Origin: Methylobacter sp.
GTDB taxonomy: Bacteria; Pseudomonadota; Gammaproteobacteria; Methylococcales; Methylomonadaceae
Length of the DNA stretch: 34,074 nt
Direction: 5' to 3'
NCBI GenBank assembly: GCA_030655535.1
Contig: JAURVK010000144.1
Coordinates: 1 to 34,074 of the forward strand
In this document: piece after piece, positions 14,125 to 23,070 of the stretch
How the letters are laid out: the number at the start of each line of letters is the position of its first letter
How positions within the stretch are numbered: position 1 is the first letter of the stretch
Position numbers and translations under genes: made by a program
Notes under the pieces: generated by a model
Database searches by the model: none
Seen by the model: only the letters and a program-made list of their open reading frames with translations
Told to the model about the DNA's origin: nothing

Positions 14125-16380
14125 CTAGTAATTTACCGTCATACCGACATTGAACGAGCGGCCCATGCCGGGCACCGCTATTCCAGGTTTGCTCACTTCT
14201 CCTATATAAGCGCCGCCTAAAGGCAGTGCGTAATTCTTATCGAGAATATTGTCTATGCCGCCATCGACCCGTAAATATTTCCAGGTATAACTGCTGCGCA
14301 GGTTGAGCAATGCGTAACCTGCGGTTTTAGGCTCTAAACGAATGTCTTGCACATCTGTTTTAGGCGCGACTATTTGCGTTTCGATAGCATTGGCCCAGCT
14401 ACCGCGTTGGTGCTCAAGCGCCACCGCGGCATTGAACGGCATCTGTTGGTACAGGTTGTCGCCGGTGTCGTTGTTCTGCCCTCTGACATAATTTAAAACG
14501 GTTTTGCCGGTAAGGCTACCGTATTTAGCAGTATCCAATAACAGCTTAGACCCGGACACATCGACGCCGAATAGATGCGCATCGAAGTTAGCCAGTTGCA
14601 GCAACCTAAAGCCGCCGCCGCCATGCATTGTAGTGCGACCTGGCGCTGAGTTGGCGCAGGTCACACCATTACCCGGCTGACAGAGTCTCGCATCAATATA
14701 GTTTTCAACGTGAGTGTAAAAGGGCGTGATTTTAGCTTCCCAGTCTTGCTGATCGGCGTCATGCCAGTTGACCGTACCGCTGACGGTGTGCGCGACTTCC
14801 GGCTTAAGGTTAATATCGCCGACATAGCCATTACCGTCGCCGACCCAGTTATTCATCAACATAGCCATAGGCATGGTGTTCGTGCCCATAACCCGTCCGC
14901 GAGACCAGGCAAAGCGCTCGTAAAGGTTGGGCGAACGGGTTTTTCTGGATGCCCCCAGTTCATAAGTCTGCCTATCATTCGGGGTGTAACGGGTTAACGC
15001 GGTCCAGTCGATATTAATGTCGGTTTGTTTTTTATTTTGACTATTAACAATCCGCGCTTCCGGTGTGATCACGCCATAATCCATCACCTCACCGGCATTC
15101 ATTTCCACAGCGCCGACACGGGCACCCAGTTGAGTTAGCCATTGCCGATTCCAGCGACCTTCCCACTCGGCAAAAAGATCAATGCGATCGCGCTTGCCTT
15201 GATTGATATTCTGAAATGCTCCCGGCCCTTGCATCATAAGCATTGGGTTGGTGCCGATCGGATCCCACCAGTCGTCTAAACGGTAACGCTGATACTCGCT
15301 GCCCACGGTAAGCAAGTGCTTGTCGCTTATATCGATATTGGCTTTTACCGATAAGCCCTGATTAATGCCATGGGTATCCATCGGCATGGTACGGGTTGGC
15401 GTAGTCATTTTATCCCTTAGGAAGTTCATCTTGTGCTGAGCATCCTCGTGATAGGCGCGGGCTTCCAGATTACCCCAATCAAACCGGCTCCTGGTGAAGA
15501 CATTGGCGAACCAGCTGTCGTCTCCGGTCATGTCCATACGCACATTGGGAAAGCCTTGATAAGGGATATTTTGCTGGCCGACTTTGATCACGGCCAGATG
15601 ATCGTCGTTGCGCAAAGCCAGCGACAGCGATTGGTTCTCCGATTTGTAGGCCGAAGAACCCACGACATCATTGCCGTTTATTTTATTTTTAGTAGTGAAA
15701 TTACCGCCAGCCTTGTAATTGCGCGACTCTACCGTTGAGCCGGTGTACTTGATCTCGGCATGTTCGTTGGCTATCGAGGCGGCAATATTGCCTCCTTGTG
15801 CATCGCCGTTGCTGCGATAAAAGACTGAACCTTGGCCTTTAATCAATGGCGCTTCGCCATCTTCGGCAAATTCGGGATCGGCCGAATTAACGCGAATAGT
15901 GCCGCCGATACTGTCGCCGCCCATACTGACCGGCGTGATTCCGGCAAGCACTTGGGCGCTCAACACACTGGAAGGAGAAACATAAGATAGCGCCGGGTTC
16001 ATGTGATTGGCGCAAGCCGAAATCAAATTCATGCCATCGACTTGAGTGCGTATGCGGTCATCCGCCATGCCGTGAATAATGGGGCGACTGGAAATGCCGC
16101 CGCCGCCGGAAAAGCTTACGCCGGGCATACCTTTAAACATTTGCGCGGTATCGCTGGTAGCGGTTCTGGACAGGGCTATTTTGGAAGGGTCGAGAAAGGC
16201 GCCGAACGGCTGATCGATATTGGATGATTGGGCTTTAATAGTCAGCATGTCCAAAACCAGCGGCTCCTCGGTCTTTTTCATAGCCTCTTTTTTCTGAATC
16301 GATTTGTCGGTCGTTACCGGCTCGGCGGCAATTCCGTTCCCTAAATAACTTATTCCCAATAATAGTGCGTATTTTTTCAT
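14125..16380 (-). CDS. oprC: TonB-dependent copper receptor (OprC/NosA type)
   Basis: This is an outer-membrane TonB-dependent receptor of 751 residues. The signal peptide covers about 1-19. A TonB-box-like segment LDMLTIKAQ lies at about 43-51. The plug domain covers about 70-180 (GMPGVSFSGGGGISSRPIIHG, then ISACANHMNPALSYVSP). The barrel follows and ends NVGMTVNY. The SACxNHMNPxLSY segment is diagnostic of the copper receptor family. Cys123 and Met127 (CxxxM) and His316-Lys-Met318 (HxM) match, in spacing and position, the copper ligands known from Pseudomonas OprC. It should import copper using the TtpC-type TonB system encoded at 1889-5607. The promoter at 16529-16557 is shared with the YcnI-like gene. 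Confidence 0.92.
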   Translation of the reverse strand: MKKYALLLGISYLGNGIAAEPVTTDKSIQKKEAMKKTEEPLVLDMLTIKAQSSNIDQPFGAFLDPSKIALSRTATSDTAQMFKGMPGVSFSGGGGISSRPIIHGMADDRIRTQVDGMNLISACANHMNPALSYVSPSSVLSAQVLAGITPVSMGGDSIGGTIRVNSADPEFAEDGEAPLIKGQGSVFYRSNGDAQGGNIAASIANEHAEIKYTGSTVESRNYKAGGNFTTKNKINGNDVVGSSAYKSENQSLSLALRNDDHLAVIKVGQQNIPYQGFPNVRMDMTGDDSWFANVFTRSRFDWGNLEARAYHEDAQHKMNFLRDKMTTPTRTMPMDTHGINQGLSVKANIDISDKHLLTVGSEYQRYRLDDWWDPIGTNPMLMMQGPGAFQNINQGKRDRIDLFAEWEGRWNRQWLTQLGARVGAVEMNAGEVMDYGVITPEARIVNSQNKKQTDINIDWTALTRYTPNDRQTYELGASRKTRSPNLYERFAWSRGRVMGTNTMPMAMLMNNWVGDGNGYVGDINLKPEVAHTVSGTVNWHDADQQDWEAKITPFYTHVENYIDARLCQPGNGVTCANSAPGRTTMHGGGGFRLLQLANFDAHLFGVDVSGSKLLLDTAKYGSLTGKTVLNYVRGQNNDTGDNLYQQMPFNAAVALEHQRGSWANAIETQIVAPKTDVQDIRLEPKTAGYALLNLRSSYTWKYLRVDGGIDNILDKNYALPLGGAYIGEVSKPGIAVPGMGRSFNVGMTVNY

Positions 16381-16528
16381 TTTTTATTTTCTTATAGCGA
16401 TGACAGATATAATAGATTAAGCACATGGCATGCCAAGACGGCAAAGCCTCGCCAGTATTAGCTATCTCTTATTCACCAGACCTATACCATATTGAAAACA
16501 GGTTATATAACGTACCTCAGCGCTAAAT

Positions 16529-16557
16529 AACATAGTTTAATTGGTTTCTTATTTCAG
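16529..16557 (-). promoter_or_regulatory. Promoter of the copper receptor gene
   Basis: On the minus strand CTGAAA and TATGTT are spaced 17 bases apart, within a block of about 38 bases nearly identical to that upstream of the YcnI-like gene. The identical part includes the spacer next to the -10, a likely operator position. The leader to the ATG at 16380 would be about 140 bases. Confidence 0.6.
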
Positions 16558-16570
16558 CAGGCTTTTCAGA

Positions 16571-16655
16571 CGGACGGGCGTTTGCCCCGTTCATAACGTT
16601 TCAACTGGCTGCGAACACACTAAACATTAAGGACGGGGTTGCAAACCCCGTCCCG
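16571..16655. repeat. Palindromic repeat pair (GACGGGG...CCCCGTC)
   Basis: An ACGGGCGTTTGCCCCGT palindrome at about 16573-16590 is followed by the near-perfect palindrome GGACGGGG/CCCCGTCC at 16631-16653. It resembles a REP-type dispersed element. It lies between the divergent copper receptor and DAHP synthase genes, so it is part of both upstream regions. No gene is seen in the rest of 16381-16770. Confidence 0.7.
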
Positions 16656-16770
16656 CTTGGTGGCACTATAGAGGTATACCGGCATGTCCGTGGCAAGAAC
16701 TCACAAAAGCATTTTAAAATCGGTTAAAATAGCCAGTTCTGATAATAATCCTGAACGGGTTGAAAGCGTA

Positions 16771-17859
16771 ATGCATACAAAATATAACACTGATGACCTT
16801 CGAATTTGTGCGACCAAAGAAGTCATAGCCCCAGTTCAGGTTCATACTGAAATGCCGATTAGCGAGACGGCGGCGCAAACGACTGCGCTGGCCCGGCAGG
16901 ACATCCACAAAATACTGGCCGGCCTGGATGATCGCCTGGTCGTGGTAGTGGGGCCCTGCTCCATTCATGATCCGATTGCCGCGCATGAATATGCCCGGCT
17001 TTTAAAAGTAGTTAAAGACGAGTTAGTCGATGATCTGGTGATTGTGATGCGGGTCTATTTTGAGAAACCGCGTACTACGGTAGGCTGGAAAGGCCTGATT
17101 AACGACCCCGACCTGGATTCCAGTTTTAATATCAACAAAGGCCTGCGCATCGCCAGACGCTTGTTGTTGGATGTGAATGAAGCAGGCGTTCCGGCCGCAA
17201 CCGAATATTTGGATTTGATCACGCCGCAATATGTTTCCGATTTGATCGCCTGGGGCGCAATCGGCGCCAGAACCACCGAAAGTCAGGGACACCGCGAGTT
17301 GGCTTCGGGTGTGTCTTGCCCTATCGGTTTTAAAAACTCCACCGACGGCACCATAAAAATCGCCATCGATGCGATAGGCGCGGCGATGAGTCCGCACCAT
17401 TTTATCTCGTTGAATAAAGCCGGTCATTCGGCTATTTTCTCGACCACCGGCAATGAAGACGTGCATATCATTTTAAGAGGCGGCAATGATCGCCCTAATT
17501 ATGATGCAGTCAGTGTGGAACAGGTTGCCGAAGGCTTGGTAAATGCCAAGCTAAAACCGAATATCATGATCGATTTCAGTCATGCCAATAGTTTGAAACA
17601 ATGCCAGCGCCAATTGATCGTCGGCGATGATGTCGCCGGACAAATCGCGGGCGGCGACCACCGGATTATGGGGGTGATGATCGAAAGCCACCTTAAGGCC
17701 GGCAGTCAAAAGGTTGTTGAAGGACAGCCGCTGGTCTACGGCCAAAGCATTACCGATGCCTGCTTGTCCTGGAATGATACCGTTCCGCTGTTAAGAGAAC
17801 TGGCGCAAGCGGTACAAAAACGCAGAGATGTCGACACCAGCCGGAGTTTAATCAAATGA
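16771..17859 (+). CDS. aroG: 3-deoxy-7-phosphoheptulonate (DAHP) synthase, class I
   Basis: This enzyme condenses phosphoenolpyruvate and erythrose 4-phosphate in the first step of aromatic amino acid synthesis. It has 362 residues. The start [12 protein letters not shown] aligns with the N-terminus of E. coli AroG; an in-frame ATG at 16684 would add 29 unusual residues. Family motifs are [65 protein letters not shown] and [11 protein letters not shown]. The regulatory N-terminal segment is present, but which amino acid inhibits it cannot be told by eye. The stop overlaps the start of the ThiS-ThiG gene (ATGA), so the two are co-translated. Confidence 0.95.
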   Translation: MHTKYNTDDLRICATKEVIAPVQVHTEMPISETAAQTTALARQDIHKILAGLDDRLVVVVGPCSIHDPIAAHEYARLLKVVKDELVDDLVIVMRVYFEKPRTTVGWKGLINDPDLDSSFNINKGLRIARRLLLDVNEAGVPAATEYLDLITPQYVSDLIAWGAIGARTTESQGHRELASGVSCPIGFKNSTDGTIKIAIDAIGAAMSPHHFISLNKAGHSAIFSTTGNEDVHIILRGGNDRPNYDAVSVEQVAEGLVNAKLKPNIMIDFSHANSLKQCQRQLIVGDDVAGQIAGGDHRIMGVMIESHLKAGSQKVVEGQPLVYGQSITDACLSWNDTVPLLRELAQAVQKRRDVDTSRSLIK

Positions 17860-18833
17860 TAATTTATGTAAACGGCGAAACCCGCGACTACGCAGAAACC
17901 AGCAAGGTTGCCGATGTAGTTAGCGACCTGGAGTTAACCGGAAAAAAAATTGCGATTGAATTGAATAAAGAGATTTTGCCGTTTCAACAATACGACACGC
18001 AGGCGCTACAGGCCGGGGATCGCCTGGAAATTGTCCATGCGATTGGCGGCGGACAGGATGATTCCTTTATGCTCGCCGGGGTCAAGTATCATTCGAGATT
18101 ATTGGTCGGCACCGGTAAATATAAAAATATGGAAGAAACCCGCCTGGCTATTGAGGCCAGCGGCGCACAAATTGTAACGGTAGCAATTCGTCGCACCAAT
18201 ATCGGCCAGAATCCCGGCGAACCCAATTTGCTGGACGTCATCTCACCGGATAAATACACTATTCTGCCCAATACCGCCGGTTGCTATACGGCCGAAGATG
18301 CAGTCAGAACCTGTCGCTTGGGTCGTGAATTGCTCGGCGGCCACAAGCTGGTCAAGCTGGAAGTACTGGCCGATCAGCTTACCTTGTTTCCCGATGTGGC
18401 GGAAACTTATATCGCCGCCGAACTGCTGGTCAAAGACGGCTTTGATGTGATGGTCTATACCAATGACGACCCGATTGCGGCCAAACGTCTGGAAGATATT
18501 GGTTGCGTGGCGGTTATGCCGCTGGCCGCGCCGATCGGTTCGGGTTTGGGGATACGTAATCCTTATAACATAAGGACCATTGTCGAAAATGCCAAGGTGC
18601 CTATTTTGGTCGATGCCGGTGTCGGTACGGCGTCCGATGCAGCCATTGCAATGGAACTGGGTTGTGCCGGGGTATTGATGAATACCGCGATTGCCGCCGC
18701 TCAAAATCCGATACTGATGGCTTCGGCGATGCGCAAAGGCATCGAAGCCGGTCGTGAAGCGTTTTTGGCGGGACGTATGCCACGCAAGCGTTTTGCTTCT
18801 GCCTCATCGCCGATAGACGGCTTGTTTTTTTAA
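17856..18833 (+). CDS. thiSG: ThiS-ThiG fusion: sulfur carrier and thiazole synthase
   Basis: This protein has 325 residues with two thiamine-synthesis domains. Residues 1-66 are ThiS, beginning [10 protein letters not shown] and ending in HAIGGG. Normally that Gly-Gly is the free C-terminus that carries thiocarboxylate sulfur. Residues about 72-325 are ThiG, which builds the thiazole phosphate ring, with [35 protein letters not shown] (likely Schiff-base Lys167), [12 protein letters not shown] and [12 protein letters not shown]. The linker is only QDDSF, and a Met at residue 72 could be an internal ThiG start. Similar fusions are annotated in some proteobacteria. No thiF is present in the window. 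Confidence 0.92.
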   Translation: MIIYVNGETRDYAETSKVADVVSDLELTGKKIAIELNKEILPFQQYDTQALQAGDRLEIVHAIGGGQDDSFMLAGVKYHSRLLVGTGKYKNMEETRLAIEASGAQIVTVAIRRTNIGQNPGEPNLLDVISPDKYTILPNTAGCYTAEDAVRTCRLGRELLGGHKLVKLEVLADQLTLFPDVAETYIAAELLVKDGFDVMVYTNDDPIAAKRLEDIGCVAVMPLAAPIGSGLGIRNPYNIRTIVENAKVPILVDAGVGTASDAAIAMELGCAGVLMNTAIAAAQNPILMASAMRKGIEAGREAFLAGRMPRKRFASASSPIDGLFF

Positions 18834-18843
18834 TTTCATAGGG

Positions 18844-18980
18844 CTTCACTGCCATTAAGCCAAGGATTTGGTCTATTGTGGGCGCGAATTTATTCGCGTT
18901 TTTAACCTACCGCGCCGCGCGAATAAATTCGCGCCCACAAATAGACAACCCTAACTATATCAGCTTAACTTAATGCCAAT
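18844..18980. repeat. MITE-like palindromic element, copy 3
   Basis: The outer arms CACTGCCATTAAG and CTTAACTTAATG flank the core palindrome GTGGGCGCG...CGCGCCCAC at 18878-18938. The organisation is the same as at 10028-10198. It lies between the thiSG stop and trmB and may end transcription of the aroG-thiSG unit. Confidence 0.82.
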
Positions 18981-19032
18981 AAGGGTTGGGGTTCGAACCC
19001 CACCTTAAACCTACTACGACCATTATATTTTT

Positions 19033-19749
19033 ATGCTTTCTGCTGAACAAAATCCCTCACATAGAATTCGCAGCTTTACCCGTCGTCAAGGACGCATTAC
19101 CCAAGGCCAACAATTGGCTTTGGATAGCCATTGGGACCGGTATGGTCTCGACCCCAATACCGACTATGATTTCAACCGGGTTTTTGGCCGCTTAGCGCCG
19201 TTGATTGTTGAAATAGGTTTCGGTACCGGCGACAGTCTGGCTAAGATGGCGGCGGCTAATCCTGACAAGGATTATATCGGCATTGAAGTACACAAACCGG
19301 GTGTCGGGCATTTAATGCTGCTGCTGGATCAGCAAGGCCTGACCAACGTCAGAATCTATTGTCACGATGCGATCGATATTATCGAGCATAAGATTGCCGA
19401 TAATAGCCTGGCGGGGGTGCATTTGTTTTTTCCCGACCCGTGGCCGAAAACGAAGCATCATAAACGGCGTATCGTCCGCCCCAGTTTTGTTGAATTATTA
19501 GCCCGGAAATTGCAGCCTGACGGTTATTTTCATGCAGCGACCGATTGGCAAAATTACGCAGAAAACATATTAGCGGTATTGTCGGCAGGAATCGGAATCA
19601 GCAATACCAGCCCTACCTGCGACTATTGCGAACGCCCGGAATACCGCCCGTTAACCCGGTTTGAGCAGCGCGGCATCCGCTTGGGGCACGATGTATGGGA
19701 TTTGATTTTCAGGAAAGAAAAAAATGTAAGCACTCAGCCACCAATATAA
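19033..19749 (+). CDS. trmB: tRNA (guanine-N7-)-methyltransferase
   Basis: This SAM-dependent enzyme makes m7G46 in tRNA. It has 238 residues. The N-terminal basic segment RSFTRRQGRITQGQQ is typical. The SAM-binding motif is VEIGFGTGDSLAKMA. The signature FPDPWPKTKHHKRRIVRPSF is present, and ATDWQNYAE follows. The C-terminus RFEQRGIRLGHDVWDLIF is the usual end region, but the last residues (STQPPI and the stop) are encoded by the arm of a dispersed repeat starting near 19726. Only a weak ribosome site is visible upstream. Confidence 0.95.
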   Translation: MLSAEQNPSHRIRSFTRRQGRITQGQQLALDSHWDRYGLDPNTDYDFNRVFGRLAPLIVEIGFGTGDSLAKMAAANPDKDYIGIEVHKPGVGHLMLLLDQQGLTNVRIYCHDAIDIIEHKIADNSLAGVHLFFPDPWPKTKHHKRRIVRPSFVELLARKLQPDGYFHAATDWQNYAENILAVLSAGIGISNTSPTCDYCERPEYRPLTRFEQRGIRLGHDVWDLIFRKEKNVSTQPPI

Positions 19750-19876
19750 TAGAACGCAGATGACGCTGATACTTAAGATAAAAATAAGATTTTTTCCGGT
19801 TATCCGCGTTTATCATATTCATCTGCGTCGCCTAAAGGCGCCTGCTTTTGGCGTCTGCGTTCTATTTTTGGCTGCT
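19726..19876. repeat. MITE-like element (AACGCAGATGACGCTGAT family), copy 2
   Basis: It begins with GCACTCAGCCACCAATATAA and AGAACGCAGATGACGCTGAT, the inverse of the right arm of the copy at 12450-12612. It ends GCGTTCTATTTTTGGCTG. An extra palindromic insertion, GTCGCCTAAAGGCGCC near 19828, is present. It overlaps the last codons of trmB. Confidence 0.8.
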
Positions 19877-19891
19877 GAATAAAATTCAGCC

Positions 19892-21814
19892 TTAGTTTTC
19901 CAAGTGCATCGCGTTAATGATGAACTTCAGCTCGTCGCGTTGCCGCTTTAACGGCTCCAATTCCGCTTCAAGGCTGGCAATGTTTTCAATAATATTGCCT
20001 TTTGATTCGTTAATTTTTCTCAGCATTTGCAAACGACCTTCAATTTGTTTTTTATGATCCTTAATTTGATGCATCAAAGGCGTTAATACCCCGTTACTCC
20101 ATGTTGTGGCATCGGCATTCGCCTGTCTGAGTATATTTCTGGCTTTGACGATCAGCGTGCTGTAAAGCTTGTTGATAACGATACTTTGTTCCGACATCGT
20201 GGTTTTGGTGCTGGAGCGAAATACTTCGCCTTCATCAAAAATCTGTTCCAGTCTAATCTGATATTGTTTGATCGAAAACAGCTGCGGTTCGATCTCCTTA
20301 AAGCCGTATTCATCCTTAAATTTTTTGTGTATCGCCTTGACCAATCGCCGGGTTTCATTGGTAATGTCGATAGAGTCCTGCAACAAATCGCGTAACTCAT
20401 CGAACAATTTACGGATATTTTGTTTCATACCATAAGTTGTCAGGCTCTTAGCCATGTCGTGCTTGGTTGTTTTGATGATGCGATCAATTTTTTCTTTGGC
20501 GAATGAATCGATCAACATCTGCGCTTGAACGCCAAAAACCCGGCGACTGGCTTGGAAGTTCTCGACATTGGCCATGTAAAGATTTTGCCGATCGCGCGTT
20601 TCCGCCATCAATTTACCGGTCATATCCTCATTTTGAAAATCGATTTTTCTAAATTCTTCAAGTTGTGCAATCGCATTTGCCAATGAGGTGCCGGTTAAGT
20701 TGGACGACTCATTAACCAGAAAACCGATGTCGCGAGTTATGGTTCCCAGCAGAATGTTTTTGCGCTGCTTCAAAACATCATTGGCAAGATAGTTTTCCAA
20801 TGCGGCCAAACGGCTTTTTTCCAGCAAAGACTGATCGTCTTTAACCTTCGCAAGCAGGGCTTGTTTGGCTGAAACGGGGAAAATGACGTTCTCGTTGACT
20901 TTTAAAGTCGTCGCCGACGTTTTTATTTGTGAGCGTATCGAATCGTCATAGCCGTTTTCGTCGGCAAGATCATCCCACATCGCATCGATTTTATTCATCA
21001 CTACGGCTAAACCCTGCTTATTGCCGCCTCGATTATGACAAACATGGTTGTGCCACATTTCCAGGTCGCTTTTGGTAACGCCGGTATCGGCAGCGAGTAC
21101 GAAAATAATAGCCTGAGCGCTGGGCAGCATGTTTAAGGTGAGTTCCGGCTCGGTTCCCAGAGCATTTAAGCCGGGCGTATCCAATATCGATAAGCCTTCT
21201 TTTAATAACGGGTGGGGGAAACTGATTAAGGCATGGCGCCAGCAAGGAATTTCGACTTTTTCCGGATTGATTATGCCTTGCTCTACCGCTTCACGTTCAT
21301 TCCACAAACCCAGTTTATCGGCAATGTCCCGATCAACCTGTTTGGTAGCGACCAGCTCCTTAAATGCTTCCTGCATTTGCGTCGGCGAAGTGCAGTCAAG
21401 GTCAATCTGCGTCCAGCGATCCGGGTTTTTTTTAAACTCGGCCAGTGAAATGTCTTCAAGCCGGCTTTCGATATTGAGCAGACGGATATAGTTACCGCCT
21501 TTTTCATCATGAAAAAGTTCGGTGGGCGACATTGTTGTGCGGCCCGGCGAAGACGGGAGCAATCTGACCCCTGTTTCAGCAAAAAACAGGGCATTGATCA
21601 GTTCGGTTTTACCACGAGAAAACTCAGCAACAAAAGCCAGTGTGATTCTATCCGATTGCAGGCCGTTAAGAATATTTAAAATGGTATCGGTACTGTGAGC
21701 ATCATTCATTCCATAGCGGCTACGCCATTGATGATACATTTCTATAGATTGGATCAGTTTTGCACGCCATTGCGAATATTCGTGCATTTGCTCTTTAAAT
21801 TCCATATTCCTCAT
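19892..21814 (-). CDS. Dynamin-like GTPase
   Basis: This is a large GTPase of the bacterial dynamin superfamily with 640 residues from the ATG that has AAGG 6 bases upstream; the frame is open further to 21898. The G1 motif is AEFSRGKT (about 63-70). The G2 region is SSPGRTTMSPTE, G3 is DTPG (212-215) and G4 is NKID (274-277). The C-terminal half is long, helical and coiled-coil rich, ending in QLEE-like and LEAELEPLKRQRDELK heptads. No transmembrane helix is obvious, so membrane contact would be peripheral. Such proteins act in membrane remodelling or stress tolerance. It is a single gene without a dynamin partner. The exact role is unknown. Confidence 0.85.
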   Translation of the reverse strand: MRNMEFKEQMHEYSQWRAKLIQSIEMYHQWRSRYGMNDAHSTDTILNILNGLQSDRITLAFVAEFSRGKTELINALFFAETGVRLLPSSPGRTTMSPTELFHDEKGGNYIRLLNIESRLEDISLAEFKKNPDRWTQIDLDCTSPTQMQEAFKELVATKQVDRDIADKLGLWNEREAVEQGIINPEKVEIPCWRHALISFPHPLLKEGLSILDTPGLNALGTEPELTLNMLPSAQAIIFVLAADTGVTKSDLEMWHNHVCHNRGGNKQGLAVVMNKIDAMWDDLADENGYDDSIRSQIKTSATTLKVNENVIFPVSAKQALLAKVKDDQSLLEKSRLAALENYLANDVLKQRKNILLGTITRDIGFLVNESSNLTGTSLANAIAQLEEFRKIDFQNEDMTGKLMAETRDRQNLYMANVENFQASRRVFGVQAQMLIDSFAKEKIDRIIKTTKHDMAKSLTTYGMKQNIRKLFDELRDLLQDSIDITNETRRLVKAIHKKFKDEYGFKEIEPQLFSIKQYQIRLEQIFDEGEVFRSSTKTTMSEQSIVINKLYSTLIVKARNILRQANADATTWSNGVLTPLMHQIKDHKKQIEGRLQMLRKINESKGNIIENIASLEAELEPLKRQRDELKFIINAMHLEN

Positions 21815-21973
21815 GGCACGCCTTTTGTTGCTAACATGATTATATAAGTTAATCGATATGGGTAATTGCTTCATGCATCGCTCAACCGCCCCATCCATAG
21901 GGTCGTCAGATGACGGTGATTTTTTTTGGATAATTGTAGTCTATATCTAAAGAACTGTTAGCTTAACGAGCTT

Positions 21974-22618
21974 TTAAATACCGTAAAGCTCCTGATAAGC
22001 TTTTATCGTCTCAAGTAAAGACGCATATTGGTCGGCATCGCTCGTTAAATAATCGATAATATTTGTCAGGGTGATGATAGCAACCACCGGCATGGCGAAT
22101 TGATCTTCAACTTCCGCAATAGCGGACATAGCATTTTGGCCTTTTTCCTGTCTATCCAGCGCAATTAATACGCCTGCCGGTGTTGCATGGGCAGTTTTTA
22201 TGATGTCTACGGACTCCCTGACTGAAGTACCGGCAGTTATCACATCGTCAAGTATCAGTACCTTGCCCTGTAACGGCGCCCCCACCAGACTGCCGCCCTC
22301 GCCATGATCTTTGGCTTCTTTGCGATTAAAGGCAAAAGGAATATCTTCACCGGTTAACCGGGCATAAGCAATCGATGTTGCACTGACCAACGGAATGCCT
22401 TTATACGCAGGGCCGTAAAGAATATCCGGTTTAAGTTCGGATTGAATCAATGCCTGAGCGTAAAACTCGCCTAATTTTCCCAATTGAGCGCCGGTATTGA
22501 ATAATCCGGTATTGAAGAAATAAGGACTGGTACGGCCTGATTTTAACTGGAATTCGCCGAATTTTAGTACGCCGCATTCCAGCGCGTAGGAAATAAAGTC
22601 TTTTTGATAATCAAGCAT
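21974..22618 (-). CDS. pyrE: Orotate phosphoribosyltransferase
   Basis: PyrE converts orotate and PRPP to orotidine 5'-phosphate in pyrimidine synthesis. It has 214 residues, the usual length. The N-terminus [49 protein letters not shown] and the PRPP loop [17 protein letters not shown] are all present. The start is the ATG at 22616-22618. The frame also includes an upstream TTG inside the heptamer repeat that directly precedes the ATG. Because of that repeat no normal ribosome-binding sequence is visible. Confidence 0.96.
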   Translation of the reverse strand: MLDYQKDFISYALECGVLKFGEFQLKSGRTSPYFFNTGLFNTGAQLGKLGEFYAQALIQSELKPDILYGPAYKGIPLVSATSIAYARLTGEDIPFAFNRKEAKDHGEGGSLVGAPLQGKVLILDDVITAGTSVRESVDIIKTAHATPAGVLIALDRQEKGQNAMSAIAEVEDQFAMPVVAIITLTNIIDYLTSDADQYASLLETIKAYQELYGI

Positions 22619-22664
22619 AAGGTTCAAGGTTCAAGGTTCAAGGTTCAAGGTTCAAGGTTCAAGG
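22619..22664. repeat. Heptamer tandem repeat AAGGTTC, about 6.6 copies
   Basis: Six perfect copies of AAGGTTC (22619-22660) plus AAGG run directly against the start codon of pyrE. On the coding strand the unit reads GAACCTT and contains a TTG codon. Such arrays change copy number by slippage. Confidence 0.95.
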
Positions 22665-23070
22665 CTTCTCTCGTTCCCACGCTCCCGAGGCTGTGAAAGT
22701 ATTCGTATTTAGAAAAATTAAAGAATAACCACGAAGAACACGGACGACTGCAAGGACAGATATTTGCTCCTCGGCAACTGCTCCTGCATTACCCTACTAC
22801 ACGCCATCCATGGCGTTATGCAACATCTGCATTGCCTACATGGATGTAGGCAAGGGGCGTGAGCAGAAGCGGAAGCTTTCACCACATCCCTGTGGATTAT
22901 GCAGGAGGTAGAGCAACGCAGGAGCAGTTGCCGAGAGCACGAAGTTTTTAATGCATTGAATTAATGCTGTTATTTTCTCCGTGTCCTTCGTGTTCTCTGT
23001 GGTAAAACATTTTTTCAGCCCGATTTGGATAATACTTTCACAGTCTCTCCCGCGTGGGAATGCATATTGC
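22665..23070. repeat. Nested composite of inverted repeats between pyrE and hemW
   Basis: Three layers are visible. The outermost pair is TTCCCACGC followed by CTGTGAAAGTATT: plus strand near 22674-22705, and inverted near 23033-23064. Inside it lies AACCACGAAGAACACGGA (22727-22744), paired with the inverse TCCGTGTCCTTCGTGTTCTC near 22979-22998. Innermost is a 167-base element at 22770-22936 with terminal inverted repeats CTCGGCAACTGCTCCTGC. No coding sequence is present apart from the hemW tail, which starts at 23015. Confidence 0.8.

Noticed and set aside
18988-19001. GGGGTTCGAACCCC, which looks like a tRNA T-arm
   Set aside because: No matching acceptor, D-arm or anticodon arm could be drawn on either strand; it is a simple palindrome next to a repeat.
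22619-22664. Tandem array as a possible CRISPR
   Set aside because: The units are 7 bases with no spacers and no cas genes nearby.
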